Shown: in pieces, positions 44,301-52,140 of the stretch
Numbering within the stretch: position 1 is the first letter of the stretch
How the letters are laid out: the number at the start of each line of letters is the position of its first letter
Origin: RYN-230 sp963793825
Lineage (GTDB): Bacteria; Actinomycetota; Actinomycetes; Streptosporangiales; Streptosporangiaceae
Assembly (NCBI GenBank): GCA_963793825.1
Contig: CAWCBE010000005.1
Span: forward strand, 62,001-126,000
Direction: 5' to 3'
Length of the DNA: 64,000 bases
Made by a program: the position numbers and the translations under genes
Notes under the pieces: generated by a model
Seen by the model: only the letters and a program-made list of their open reading frames with translations
Told to the model about the DNA's origin: nothing
The model's database searches: none

Positions 44301-44526
44301 CGGCTTTGTGGGGTCGGGAGCGAGGATGATCGCGCTGGCCGAGCGCTTCGGCCTCAAGAACGGGCTCCAGCCGACCATGTCCGCCGCGCGCGCCCGGTGG
44401 GCCGCGCAGGACGCCGACGGGCCGGCCTACGCCGAGGCCGTGTCGGCGTACGCGGGCCTGGACCCGGAGGGCCTGCGCGCCGCCGCCCGCGCCGCCCTGC
44501 GGGAACGGGCCCGGGTCAGCGGTTGA
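41320..44526 (+). CDS. AfsR/SARP-type transcriptional regulator with NB-ARC-like ATPase
   Basis: A 1068-residue regulator. Residues 1-90 form an OmpR-type winged helix (LEITGSRLRGLLALLAED, ALQVLVSRARARLGPG), 95-245 a BTAD domain (DGHPLPALRAARVPVYRSLL, ELILRFPRDEEVLAELL), about 255-600 an AAA/NB-ARC-like ATPase with Walker A GTGGLGKTRLA, Walker B VLLVLDNCEHV and RLDGLPLAAELAGARV, and the rest is a TPR-like helical C-domain. Such proteins activate antibiotic or transporter genes. It converges on the DrrAB-like genes within the island, so it may control them. ATG 41320 chosen; GTG 41326 possible. Confidence 0.9.
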   Translation: MAVTVELALLSRVSYGGLEITGSRLRGLLALLAEDPHVGCTTSRLVDGLWPDEQPEHPVKALQVLVSRARARLGPGVIVSTPGGYRLSLREDQIDASAVLLSAAESEKRSRAGDHLAALRHAEAGLALCEGAEGWDSRDGHPLPALRAARVPVYRSLLRARALALSRLGRRAEAAAPLGELILRFPRDEEVLAELLRCEAATAGPAAALARYAAYRQRLRDELGSDPGPALQGVHQELLQADVPVIRRGVRHEPNPLLGRDDDIAAVAGLLRTSRVTSIVGTGGLGKTRLAHAVSAQAEQRVVHVVELAGVAAGGDVTAEVASALGVGEDDGNPVGRRGGPPGLPAGIATALGPGPVLLVLDNCEHVVRGAADLVHALVWLSKNLRVLTTSRTPLGLSSESVFLLPELDLPTTAELFEQRARAARPDADLPAQAVRELCGRLDGLPLAAELAGARVRVMSVAEIARRLDDRFAVLRGGGRDAPQRHRTLHAVIDWSWNLLEPAGQAAMRALSVFPGGFTGDAARHLLGADVLPVLEQLADQSLLKVADTASGTRYRMLETVREFAAARREDAGETDRVTGRFLAWARDFGVAHHDSVLTGDDLPGLELVRAEQDNLVQALGHGLGRKDGATVAAVSAVLGGLWAVESSFARLSVLAGDTAGILPPFRPEPAFVEATRTSLVLGAVTGFLLRGPSPARFLVGLRRLPAAPPDTFARAAQAVLNALDGSPEADFATLHALGQSDQPLLAGMANYMASYVWEGAGDLDRALTAARRSLAAWERRGSAWLRAAAHARIGELCLRVDEAGSDDEALRHLSAALSVIEAFGAWSTANRVREAIVGANLQRGAYDEAERELRLTTPHGADEPGDMSMFDTAMRAEIALGRGDADTGLHLWRTAAAALRDTQRPGPGSDLSRLDPWALQVQAVAVVAHAHHSRLGLVAEITGALPAALSALTADPGPPPGTLAASYGLAVCGSLLLALAMTDIDRGQRAADAGFVGSGARMIALAERFGLKNGLQPTMSAARARWAAQDADGPAYAEAVSAYAGLDPEGLRAAARAALRERARVSG

Positions 44527-44625
44527 GGTCCCGCCGGACCAAACCCCGCGCCCACAGGGACCCGGCCACCGCGAGGTGCTGTGGTTGTTCATCTGCAGGT
44601 CGGCGAAGCCTGAGGGGACACATCG

Positions 44626-45393
44626 TTAGGCGGTCTTGCGGTGGTAGGTGGCCATGGCGAGGGCGTACCCGACGATGAGGACGCCGAGGCACCAGGCGAG
44701 GGCGGTCCAGATGCTGGTGCTGACTGGCTGTCGTGCGAGCAGGTCTCGGATCGTGTTGATGATGGATGTCATGGGCTGATTGTCGGCGAAGGCGCGCACC
44801 GGGCCGGGCATAGTGCGGGTGGGCACGAATGCCGAGCTGATGAACGGCAGGAAGATGATCGGGTAGGCGAAGGCACCCGCGCCGTCCACGGTCTTCGCGG
44901 AGAGGCCGGCGATGACGGCGATCCAGGTCAATGCCAGGGTGAGCAGGACGATGATTCCGGCGACGGCAAGCCATGCCAGCACTCCCGCCGGTGAGCGGAA
45001 TCCCATGAGGAGGGCGATGAGCACGACGATCACGAGAGAGGTCAGGGTGGAGACCACTGAGGTCAGCACGTGCGCCCACAGCACGCTCGAGCGTGCGATC
45101 GGCATGGACTGGAACCGCTCGAAGATTCCGGTTTGCATGTCCGTGAAGAGCCGGAGCGCGGTGTAGGAGATGCCCGTCGCGATCGTGATGAGCAGGATTC
45201 CGGGCAGCAGGTAGTTCACGTAATGCCCGGGCCCCTGCCCGGTGTTGATCGCGCCGCCGAACACGTAGACGAACAGCAGCATGAGGGCGATCGGCATGAT
45301 CGTGACCGTGATGATGGTGTCCGGGCTGCGCGTGATGTGGCGCATGGTCCGGCCCAGCAAGACGGTGGTGTCGCCGTAGAAGTGCGTGGTCAT
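44626..45393 (-). CDS. ABC-2 type exporter permease (DrrB-like)
   Basis: A 255-residue membrane protein with six helices: TIMPIALMLLFVYVFGGAIN, the conserved DMQTGIFERFQSMPIARSSV amphipathic motif of DrrB permeases, and SSAFVPTRTMPGPVRAFAD near the C-terminus. It pairs with the ATPase gene 9 bp upstream and probably exports a hydrophobic drug or lipid. ATG 45393. A similar permease, clearly related, lies at 62722-63507. Confidence 0.92.
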   Translation of the reverse strand: MTTHFYGDTTVLLGRTMRHITRSPDTIITVTIMPIALMLLFVYVFGGAINTGQGPGHYVNYLLPGILLITIATGISYTALRLFTDMQTGIFERFQSMPIARSSVLWAHVLTSVVSTLTSLVIVVLIALLMGFRSPAGVLAWLAVAGIIVLLTLALTWIAVIAGLSAKTVDGAGAFAYPIIFLPFISSAFVPTRTMPGPVRAFADNQPMTSIINTIRDLLARQPVSTSIWTALAWCLGVLIVGYALAMATYHRKTA

Positions 45394-45402
45394 CGTCGTT
45401 CC

Positions 45403-46203
45403 TTAGTTGCCTGTGCCGTTGTTGCCAGCCGCGGTGCCGTTGCTGCCGGTGCCGGTAATGGCGAGGAAGATGTCTTCGAGGGTCGGCTGTTTCTCGACGT
45501 ACTCGACTTTGGCGGGCGGGAAGAGCTGTTTCAGTTCGGCGAGGGTGCCGTTGGCGATGATCCGCCCCTGGTGCAGGATCGCGATCCGGTCGGCGAGCTG
45601 TTCGGCCTCGTCCAGATACTGCGTGGTGAGCAGCACCGTGGTGCCGTGCCCGGCGAGCTGTCTGACGCTGTTCCACACTTCGACGCGAGATTGAGGGTCG
45701 AGCCCGGCGGTCGGCTCGTCCAGGAAGATCACCGGCGCATTCCCGATGAGGCTCATGGCGATGTCCAGGCGGCGACGCATGCCTCCCGAATACGTCGACG
45801 CCCTTCGGTCCGCCGCGTCGCTGAGCTGGAAGCGGGCCAGCAGGTCATCCGCGATCTGGCCGACGCCCTTCAGGTGCCGCAGCCGGGCCACCAGCACCAG
45901 GTTCTCCCGCCCGGTGAGGATTTCGTCCACGGCCGCGAACTGCCCGGTGAGGCTGATGGACTCCCGCACGTCCGCCGGCTGCGCGGCGACGTCGAATCCA
46001 TCGACGCTGGCCGTCCCCGCGTCGGGCTTGAGCAGCGTGGACAGGATCTTCACGACCGTGGTCTTGCCCGCGCCGTTGGAGCCGAGCAGGGCGAAGATGC
46101 TGCCCCGCGCCACGTCGAAGTCCACGCCGCGCAGCACACGCAACTCCTTGTACGACTTCTCAAGACCCTGCACGTGGATCGCCTGGACCGGTTGTGCCGT
46201 CAT
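45403..46203 (-). CDS. ABC transporter ATPase (DrrA-like)
   Basis: A 266-residue ATP-binding subunit. Walker A GSNGAGKTTVVKIL, Q-loop SLTGQFAAVDEILTG, signature YSGGMRRRLDIAMSL, Walker B VIFLDEPTAGLDP, H-loop TTQYLDEAEQLADRI, and the DrrA-type C-terminal segment (QPTLEDIFLAITG). The last residues are a Gly/Asn repeat (NGTAAGNNGTGN). It starts with ATG overlapping the stop of a 37-residue frame upstream. Confidence 0.93.
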   Translation of the reverse strand: MTAQPVQAIHVQGLEKSYKELRVLRGVDFDVARGSIFALLGSNGAGKTTVVKILSTLLKPDAGTASVDGFDVAAQPADVRESISLTGQFAAVDEILTGRENLVLVARLRHLKGVGQIADDLLARFQLSDAADRRASTYSGGMRRRLDIAMSLIGNAPVIFLDEPTAGLDPQSRVEVWNSVRQLAGHGTTVLLTTQYLDEAEQLADRIAILHQGRIIANGTLAELKQLFPPAKVEYVEKQPTLEDIFLAITGTGSNGTAAGNNGTGN

Positions 46204-46313
46204 CGGGATGCCCCTTCACTTCCGGTGTCTTCGCCGCCGGCGCACTCGATGGCGCTGGCCAGCCGTCGTAGCCCGGCCGCGGCGATCACCGGCCGGGATT
46301 GGTTGATGATCAT
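46200..46313 (-). CDS. Putative 37-residue coupled peptide upstream of drrA
   Basis: A short frame (MIINQSRPVIAAAGLRRLAS ... EGASR) that overlaps the preceding ABC remnant's stop and the drrA start by ATGA at both ends. The content resembles no family I know. It may be translated mainly to couple ribosomes into drrA, or be a remnant left by a deletion. Confidence 0.4.
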   Translation of the reverse strand: MIINQSRPVIAAAGLRRLASAIECAGGEDTGSEGASR

Positions 46314-46582
46314 GGTTGCCCTTCTTCTCCAGTGCCAGAAGCGAGTCGGGAGCGGCGGATGGTGATGTCGCCGTAGGAGGTGTGGCCGCGCACCTCGACG
46401 GTCTCGCCGCCGTCCGCGTGCACCAGCGTGGACATGATCTGAACGGTGGTGGTCCTTTCGGCGCCGTTGGGACTCAGCAGCGAGAACGTCGTTCCCGCGC
46501 CGACCTCCAGGTCGATGCCGTCGAGGACGGCCCTGCCGCCGAATGACTTGCGCAGCCCGGTGGCCGTGATCGCGCTCGTCAT
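46310..46582 (-). pseudogene. Truncated ABC ATPase remnant with broken Walker A
   Basis: About 90 residues: the start matches DrrA-type ATPases (ITATGLRKSFGGRAVLDGID), but the P-loop reads SPNGAERTTTVQIMSTL where NGAGKTT is needed, so the Gly-Lys pair is lost. Homology ends after VHADGGETVEVRGH; the Q-loop, signature and Walker B are gone. ATG 46582 has GGAG upstream. It is chained by ATGA to the next frame. Confidence 0.75.
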
Positions 46583-47017
46583 GCTGCTCCTTTCGCCATC
46601 ACCGCGGCCCGGCGGCCGCAACCACGTCCGAAGATGCACGCAGCGGGATTCATCGCGGTTTCACGGCGGTTTCATTCGCTGGCCCTGGGTGCTCGGCGAT
46701 CCATACCGCACGAATAGTGGCCACGCCAGGTGCCTCATCCCTGGCCCGTGGCAGGCTGACGCCACAGGGCCAGCTACCCGCCGGGTTGCCGGCAGCGACG
46801 CGGTCCATCGCCGACTACGACGCCAAGGCGCTGTGACGCTCACGATGGACACGATCGACCCGATGTGCTTCCTCATCCCCCTTGCACTCATCGCCGAGCC
46901 ACCCCGGCAAGGAGCCGCATTGGAGTAAGCAACGCGCGCCACGCTTGGGATCAGGACACGCAACCATGCCTCACCCCGAGTACGAACGCGCAGAGCTGGT
47001 CCATCTGTGCACAGTCA
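46583..47017. other. Gene-poor stretch between ABC remnant and integrase
   Basis: About 435 bp. Several open frames on both strands have no ribosome site and no family. An excisionase gene would be expected here in an intact island; none is recognisable. Confidence 0.45.
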
Positions 47018-48420
47018 TCACCCGATCGAACCGTCCCCCGAGCCATGCGGAATCGGCGTTATGGGATCTGATCGCAGGGAATACACCCTGTACATGTCCA
47101 TCGTCACCCGGTAGCTGGAGTGGCCGGCCAGCCGGGAGACGTCGGTAGCGTCCATGTTCCAGGTGAAGAGCGCGGTCGTGCAGAACACGTGCCGCAGGCT
47201 GTGCCAGGTCCACTCGCCGTGGCCATCAGCGTCCCGCCACCCGGCCGCACGGAAAGCGGCTTTGAGGACGCGACGGTTGAAGTTCGATGAGCGCAGGCAT
47301 CCCCCAGCAGGAGCCGGAAACATCAAGCCCTGCCGATTCAGCCCTGCCGCCTGCTCCTGCTCGACCGCCGCTACCCGGGCCGCCACTAGCTCGGCCAGCG
47401 GATACCCCCTTGGCGTAAGCCGCGGGTAGATGGTGCGCCGCCACTTCCGGTTCTTGGGCGCTTCCAAGAACAGGTGACCGCGAATCTCAACAAGCTTGCG
47501 ATTCACCAGGACTACCCGAGTGGCCTGGTTGATCTGGTCGGCGGTCAGTGCCGCCAGCTCTCCCCATCGCAGGCCGTGTAGGCGGCGAAGTTGACCATCA
47601 GCTCGTACAGGACGCGTGTCAGTGCCACCGCCTGGCCGAGACTGGTCACGTCTTCGGCTGCGGGGATCTCGCCGGAGTCCACGAAGAGCGCCGATTCTCC
47701 CGCCAGCTGCGGCCGCGGCATAGGTATCCCCCGGCCGCGGGCCTGCCAGTGCACCTCTTTCAGCCGCGCGTTAGCGAGGTAACCGTCCGCGAGGCCGGCG
47801 CTGACCAGCGCCGAGATACATCGGAGGAGCCGTGCACCCTCCCCCGCTGTCGGCGCCGCAATCACTGCCGCCTGCAGGTGAGCGATCTTGATGTCCTGGC
47901 ACGTAAGGTGTCCGATTACCGGTTCCAGGTAACGGGCGCACAACCACTGCTGTGCATCGGCATGCTTACGCGACCACTGCCTTTCCGGCAGATGCCGGTC
48001 CGGCGACGCCTGCCCAGCGGGGTGCCGCTCGGGTGACAGATACCAGGCGATCAGGTCAGCGGCCGGGCGCAGCAGATTGGGCGCATCGGTTGTCAGCCGT
48101 TCCGCGACCTTCTCCAGCTTGGCCACCAGCCGCTCCTCGGAGGCGGCCTGGCACTGCTGCCGGGTCCCGTTCTCGTACCACACCGCCCGCCACCGGTCCC
48201 CCGGCGAGCGGGCCGGGTACACGGTGATGCCCTCGGCCGTCTCCATCACGACCCGGCCCTGGGCCCGGGTGCACGGGCGCGGCACCCCCGTCACGACAGC
48301 GGCACTGCCCGCGGCGGCTCGCTTTCCGCCAGCGGCCACGCTGGTCCGCCGACGTCCGGCAGGCACAGGTTGTGGGATTTTTGTGGGGATCTTGGGACGG
48401 GCGCCTGCGCTGGAAGCCAT
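47018..48420 (-). pseudogene. Island integrase (tyrosine recombinase), frameshifted
   Basis: Starts at ATG 48420 (AGAGG upstream), 62 bp inside the tRNA. Residues 1-60 are basic and Pro-rich; an AP2-like and core-binding region follows (YPARSPGDRWRAVWYENGT, ADAQQWLCARYLEPVIGHL). The catalytic domain begins VNFAAYT and then breaks: the Arg-box GLRWGELAALTADQIN appears only after adding one base (a missing G near 47574). The rest continues with LVEIRGHLFLEAPKNRKW, HSLRHVFCTTALF, LAGHSSYRVTMDMYRVY. With the base restored it is about 467 residues and complete. Either a sequence error or an inactive integrase. Confidence 0.8.
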
Positions 48421-48480
48421 GGAAGCCTCTCTTCCTGCGCGGAAACGCAGGTGAGAGGGCCCATGGACACCCGGGACCGT

Positions 48481-48525
48481 GGAGCCGGTGAGCGGGATCG
48501 AACCGCTGACCTGCCGCTTACAAGG
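48481..48525. repeat. Right attachment site inside tRNA-Thr
   Basis: The 45-bp partner of 33392-33436, from two bases beyond the tRNA 3' end up to the anticodon stem-loop. Confidence 0.9.
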
Positions 48526-48555
48526 CGGCTGCTCTGCCATCTGAGCTACACCGGC
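48483..48555 (-). tRNA. tRNA-Thr (anticodon TGT)
   Basis: A full cloverleaf on the minus strand: acceptor GCCGGTG/CACCGGC, D-arm GCTC...GAGC, anticodon stem GCCGC/GCGGC with loop CTTGTAA (anticodon TGT, codon ACA), T-arm AGCGG-TTCGATC-CCGCT and discriminator T. CCA is not encoded. Its 3' half is the attachment site of the island. Confidence 0.95.
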
Positions 48556-48611
48556 GGGAGAACTGGCTGCATGGTAGCCGACCCGGGCCGGCCGCGGGCT
48601 CAGCCAGGTGA

Positions 48612-49250
48612 TCAGCTCTGGCGGCCGGTTACCGCCACGGTGACGCCCACGCCGATCATGGCCAGGCCGCCAGCCCCGCCGACCAGGGCGAACCGCCGGG
48701 GAGAACGGGCGAACCAGGAGCGGAGCCTGCTAGCCGCCATCCCCCACATGCTGTCAGAGACTAGCCCGATCCCGATCGACACCAGGCTGAGCAGCAGCAT
48801 CTGCACCGGCACGTGCCCGGCGGCACGGTCCACGAACTGCGGCAGCACGGCGCCGAACAGGATCAGCGCCTTGGGGTTGGTCACCCCGACCAGGAAGCCC
48901 TCCCGCACCGCCCGCTGGTCGCTACGGGCCGGGGCGGCCTCGCCGAAGGCCGCGGCCAGCGCCCCGCGGCGCCGGAAGACCTGGATGCCCAGCCAGGTCA
49001 GGTACAGCGCGCCGGCCAGCTTGACCGCCGTGAACAGCTCGGCAGAACGCTGGACCAGCGTGCCGATGCCCACCGCCACGCATACCGCCACCACGTAGTT
49101 CCCCGCGGAGTTCCCGCACACCGTCGCCAGCGCGGTGCGGCGCCCGTAGGCCAGCGCCCGGCCCACCACGAACAGCACGCTGGGGCCCGGGATCACGATC
49201 AGGATGAACGAGGCCACCGCATATCCGGAGAGGTTCGCCGCCGAGATCAC
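48612..49250 (-). CDS. LysE/RhtB family amino-acid exporter
   Basis: A 212-residue membrane protein with about six helices and the family opening FILIVIPGPSVLFVVGRALA (residues 15-34), GAALYLTWLGIQVFRRR-like segment GALYLTWLGIQVFRR, and FLVGVTNPKALILFGAVLPQ. LysE proteins export amino acids or similar small molecules; the substrate is not set by sequence. It lies next to the tRNA and reads toward it. Confidence 0.92.
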   Translation of the reverse strand: MISAANLSGYAVASFILIVIPGPSVLFVVGRALAYGRRTALATVCGNSAGNYVVAVCVAVGIGTLVQRSAELFTAVKLAGALYLTWLGIQVFRRRGALAAAFGEAAPARSDQRAVREGFLVGVTNPKALILFGAVLPQFVDRAAGHVPVQMLLLSLVSIGIGLVSDSMWGMAASRLRSWFARSPRRFALVGGAGGLAMIGVGVTVAVTGRQS

Positions 49251-49260
49251 GCTCCCGACC

Positions 49261-50298
49261 CTAACCCGGCTCCCGGGCGGCCGCCGGACCGCGCGGGCCG
49301 GCCGTTCCGCCGATGTCCAGCTGCCAGGACGGCCACCGGTCCAGGACCGTGAAGCCGAGCGCGTCGTTGATAGCGATCATGTACTGGTTCACGTCCGCGT
49401 TGCCGGTGATGATCTTGGTGAGCTTCGGCTCACGCTCGGCCAGCAGCTCCAGCATGGCCACTTTCATGAGCAGGCCGAGCCGGTGCCCGCGGTCCGCCCG
49501 GGCCACCACGGTCAGCTCCTGGAATCCCCAGCCCGGGTCGGCTGGGTCCACGGCCAGCTGGGTGAGCCCGGCCAGCCGGCCGTCACCCGGCCGGATGGCG
49601 GCCATCGTGTAATTCCGCAGCCCCTGCACGACCGCGCGGTGCTCGTCCATCCGCACCCGTGCCACGTCCCAGCGCTGCGGCTCGCACCCCTCCTCGTGCG
49701 GCATGTCCTCGGCTTCGGCGTAAATCTCGGCCATCGCGCTCTGCAGGCCAGCCGGGGCCGGCCCGACCCAGTTTCGCAGCGGGTAGCCGGCCGCGGACGG
49801 CTCGGCCCGGGCGCGGAGGGACGGGAGCCAGCCGGGGGGAGTTTCGTTCAGCATGAGAAGGCGGCGGACCTCGGTGATCTCCTGACGGGCGCCGACCGCG
49901 CGGGCGAAGGCGGATCCCGGGGCATCCTCCCGGGCGTCCCCGGCGAGCAAGGTCCGGCCGTGCTGGCGGGCCCGGCCGGCCGCATGGCGGAGCAGCTCGC
50001 GGCCCCGTCCGGCGCGCCGGGCATCCGGGTGGACCACCACCTCGATCATGGCGAGGTGCCGGTTTTCCCGCTGGGGCAGGCGGAGCACGTACCACCCGGC
50101 ACAGCCGTCCCGGCCGGCGCGGGACAGCCACGTCTCCGAGGGGTCTTCGGTCCAGCCCAGCGCCAGCCAGCCGGCGAAGACGCGGGGTGACATGGCCGGC
50201 CCGCACGGGTCGTCGTGCGGCAGCCCGGCCAGGTAGCTCCGGTAGCAGGCCCGCACCGGCTCGCCGCCCGCCGCCGGGTCGAATCGCTGGAGCTCCAT
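49261..50298 (-). CDS. Tandem-GNAT N-acetyltransferase
   Basis: A 345-residue protein with two GNAT folds. First domain (about 60-145) has VVVHPDARRAGRGRELLRHA, the acetyl-CoA loop. Second domain (about 215-330) has LTVVARADRGHRLGLLMKVA and KIITGNADVNQYMIAINDALGF. The layout resembles mycothiol synthase MshD and related actinobacterial enzymes; the end of domain 2 (NDALGFTVLDRW) is typical. Which domain is active and on what substrate is unknown. ATG 50298; 10 bp separate its stop from the exporter start. Confidence 0.88.
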   Translation of the reverse strand: MELQRFDPAAGGEPVRACYRSYLAGLPHDDPCGPAMSPRVFAGWLALGWTEDPSETWLSRAGRDGCAGWYVLRLPQRENRHLAMIEVVVHPDARRAGRGRELLRHAAGRARQHGRTLLAGDAREDAPGSAFARAVGARQEITEVRRLLMLNETPPGWLPSLRARAEPSAAGYPLRNWVGPAPAGLQSAMAEIYAEAEDMPHEEGCEPQRWDVARVRMDEHRAVVQGLRNYTMAAIRPGDGRLAGLTQLAVDPADPGWGFQELTVVARADRGHRLGLLMKVAMLELLAEREPKLTKIITGNADVNQYMIAINDALGFTVLDRWPSWQLDIGGTAGPRGPAAAREPG

Positions 50299-50411
50299 GT
50301 CCCCAGCTAACTCAGGCCAGCGGCGGGACCGCCAGTCATTTTCCGTCCTGCCGGCCCGGACGGTGTCCCTGCGCCGCCGGGCGCGGGCGGGCGGCGGGGC
50401 GGCCGCTGCGC

Positions 50412-51128
50412 TCAGTGGGCCGCGCCGCTCGCCGCGACGAGGACGGTGACCCGAAACGCGAGCAGGGCGTCACAGCGGACCGGGCCGGACGAGCAGACGG
50501 GCCGGTCCGACGTCAGGTGGGCGGTGCCGGGCCGGGCCGCGAGGAAGGACGCCCCGGTCACCCCGACGGGGAGCGACAGGAGGCCAGAGGGGACGGCGAC
50601 CAGGACGGCGGAATCGGACCGGATCGGGGCCCACTCCCGGGCCGGCGTGCCGCGCAGGTACACCATCACCCGCTCGCCGGGGCGCACGCAGAACGTGCCG
50701 CCATTGTCCTGGTTGCCGAGGGTCAGCACCCCGGACACCGGTTGGGCGGCGCCGCCCGTGCCGGGCATCGGACGCATGCCGCAGGACGCCCGGCCCGGCG
50801 GGCTGGCGGAGCCGGACGCCGGGGTGCCGGGTGCCGGGGTGCCGGGTACGGCGCTGCCGGTCCCGGTGCTGCCCGGCGAGCCGGGCGCGGCCGGGCCGCT
50901 GGTCACCGGGGCAGGCGGCACGGGCGTCGCGCTGGGCCCGGAACCGCACGCGGTCAGCAGGCCGGCCAGCGCGGCCAGGGCCGCCAGGCGCGGCAGCACC
51001 CCGGACCGCCCGGCACCGGGTGCCCTCGGGGCACTGAGTGCCTGGAGAGTGCGGGGTGCCCGGAGAGTGCGGGGTGCCGGGGCGGGGCCAGGAGCCTTCG
51101 CGGGACGGGACGGCGATCGGGCAGGCAT
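50412..51128 (-). CDS. Putative lipoprotein
   Basis: A 238-residue protein. The hydrophobic stretch LPRLAALAALAGLLTACGSG ends in a lipobox (LTAC), with the lipid-modified Cys at residue 61 from ATG 51128. ATG 51128 has GGGAG upstream, but the basic Pro-rich leader is long for a lipoprotein; GTG 50999 would put the Cys at residue 18 and fits better. After a Gly/Pro/Ser linker comes a beta-rich domain (VSGVLTLGNQDNGGTFCVRP, FLAARPGTAHLTSDRP) with four cysteines. No family recognised. A 22-bp direct repeat lies upstream. Confidence 0.65.
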   Translation of the reverse strand: MPARSPSRPAKAPGPAPAPRTLRAPRTLQALSAPRAPGAGRSGVLPRLAALAALAGLLTACGSGPSATPVPPAPVTSGPAAPGSPGSTGTGSAVPGTPAPGTPASGSASPPGRASCGMRPMPGTGGAAQPVSGVLTLGNQDNGGTFCVRPGERVMVYLRGTPAREWAPIRSDSAVLVAVPSGLLSLPVGVTGASFLAARPGTAHLTSDRPVCSSGPVRCDALLAFRVTVLVAASGAAH

Positions 51129-51643
51129 GACTCTCCCAGCCAGCGGCGGGGACCGCCGCCGGAACGGCGCTGCGGCCTGCCGATTAGACGCGGAACGGGG
51201 CGTGACGGTTCCGTTCCGGTGAATCGGCACCTTCCCGGGCGGTCATATTCCAGTTCCCGGGCGGCCATATTCCAGTCAGCGTGACGGCGTCGGCGGCCCG
51301 GTTTCTCCGGCATTACGCCGGGCCGGGAAATGGACGCGGATATGGTCATTGCGTCACGTGCCCGGCGGCCGCAGTCTCCTGGCTTAATGCCGCTTTGGCT
51401 AAGTTGATCATGACTGTGGCGGGGAGATTGACGAGCCTGATGGTAGGCGGCCCGTGGTAGCGGGTGCCGGTGTCGCCTGGCTGTGTGACTCGGGAGGAGC
51501 TGTGGCGGGCTCGGCGGAAGTCGCGGGCAGAGCCGGAACTGCGGGGGGTACAGGACCGGGCCTGCTCCGTCCTGAATCTTTGGGTTGCGAGAGTCAGGGC
51601 CCGGTGAGGTGGACGAATCTTGGTCCTCATGCGTGTATAGAGC
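51129..51643. other. Long intergenic stretch upstream of the lipoprotein and sigma genes
   Basis: About 515 bp between divergent genes. It holds the 22-bp direct repeat and presumably both promoters. Open frames on both strands look like chance. Confidence 0.5.
51232..51275. repeat. 22-bp tandem direct repeat, possible operator
   Basis: TTCCCGGGCGGTCATATTCC-AG (51232-51253) is repeated directly at 51254-51275 with one mismatch (T to C). It lies 104-147 bp upstream of the lipoprotein ATG. Two helical turns per unit would place two bound proteins on the same face of DNA. Confidence 0.5.
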
Positions 51644-52140
51644 GTGGAAGAGGACCAGCGCGAATTCGCGGAGTTCTACGCCGCGGCCTGGGGTGACTGC
51701 CTGCGGATCGTCATGGTCAGCGTGGCTGACCGGCCGCTGGCCGAGGACCTGGTGGCAGAGGCCTTCACCAAGACTGGGCGTCGTGGCAGAAAGTACGCGG
51801 GCTGGCCGAGCCACGAGCGTGGGTCATCCGTACCGCGATGAACGCGCGCGTGTCCTGGTGGCGGCGGCACCGCCTGGAGGTCACGCTGGACAACCAGCCC
51901 ACCATGGCGGCCACCAGTCAGGACCTGGCCCTGGATAGCTCCCTGGTGGCCGCGTTGCGGCGGCTGCCGGTCCGGCAGCGCGAGGTGATCGCGCTGCGGC
52001 TACTGCTGGACCTGGACACCAGCACCACCGCCGCGATGCTCGGCATTTCCAGCAGCACTGTCACCACCCACCTGCACCGGGCCATCGACGCGCTGCGCCG
52101 CGATATCCCCGCCCGCGACGATCAGGAGCTGACGCGGTGA
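51644..52140 (+). CDS. ECF sigma factor, frameshifted
   Basis: The first frame (GTG 51644) reads a region-2 start, QREFAEFYAAAWGDCLRIVM and PLAEDLVAEAFTK. With one base added near 51772 the sequence goes on WASWQKVRGLAEPRAWVIRT into AMNARVSWWRRHR and then region 4 (ALRRLPVRQREVIALRLLLD, MLGISSSTVTTHLHRAIDAL). The rebuilt protein is about 165 residues, right for an ECF sigma factor of the SigE-like class. The stop overlaps the next gene (GTGA). A sequence error is as likely as a true mutation because the downstream partner is intact. Confidence 0.75.

Larger units (their letters stand above)
33392..48525. mobile_element. Integrated genomic island at tRNA-Thr (about 15.1 kb)
   Basis: Bounded by 45-bp direct repeats made of the tRNA-Thr(TGT) 3' half, with a tyrosine integrase gene immediately inside the tRNA end. 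Cargo: a repeat-rich membrane protein of lower GC, a broken DinB gene, an SDR, a two-recombinase unit, an AfsR-type regulator, and a DrrAB-like exporter. No replication, FtsK-like transfer, phage structural or excisionase gene is visible, so it is a non-autonomous or decayed island rather than a complete AICE or prophage. The integrase is frameshifted, so the island may be stuck. Confidence 0.85.

Noticed and set aside
41320..46203. A biosynthetic gene cluster around the AfsR-type regulator
   Set aside because: No PKS, NRPS, RiPP or tailoring enzyme is present apart from one SDR that is separated by the recombinase unit.
46446..46928. A 160-codon plus-strand frame between the ABC remnant and the integrase
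   Set aside because: No ribosome site, no family, and its first third is antisense to the ABC remnant.
33392..48525. The island as a complete prophage or AICE
   Set aside because: No capsid, terminase, replication initiator, FtsK-like transfer protein or excisionase can be recognised.
51346..51630. A 94-codon minus-strand frame upstream of the lipoprotein
   Set aside because: Composition is not protein-like and no start signal is visible.
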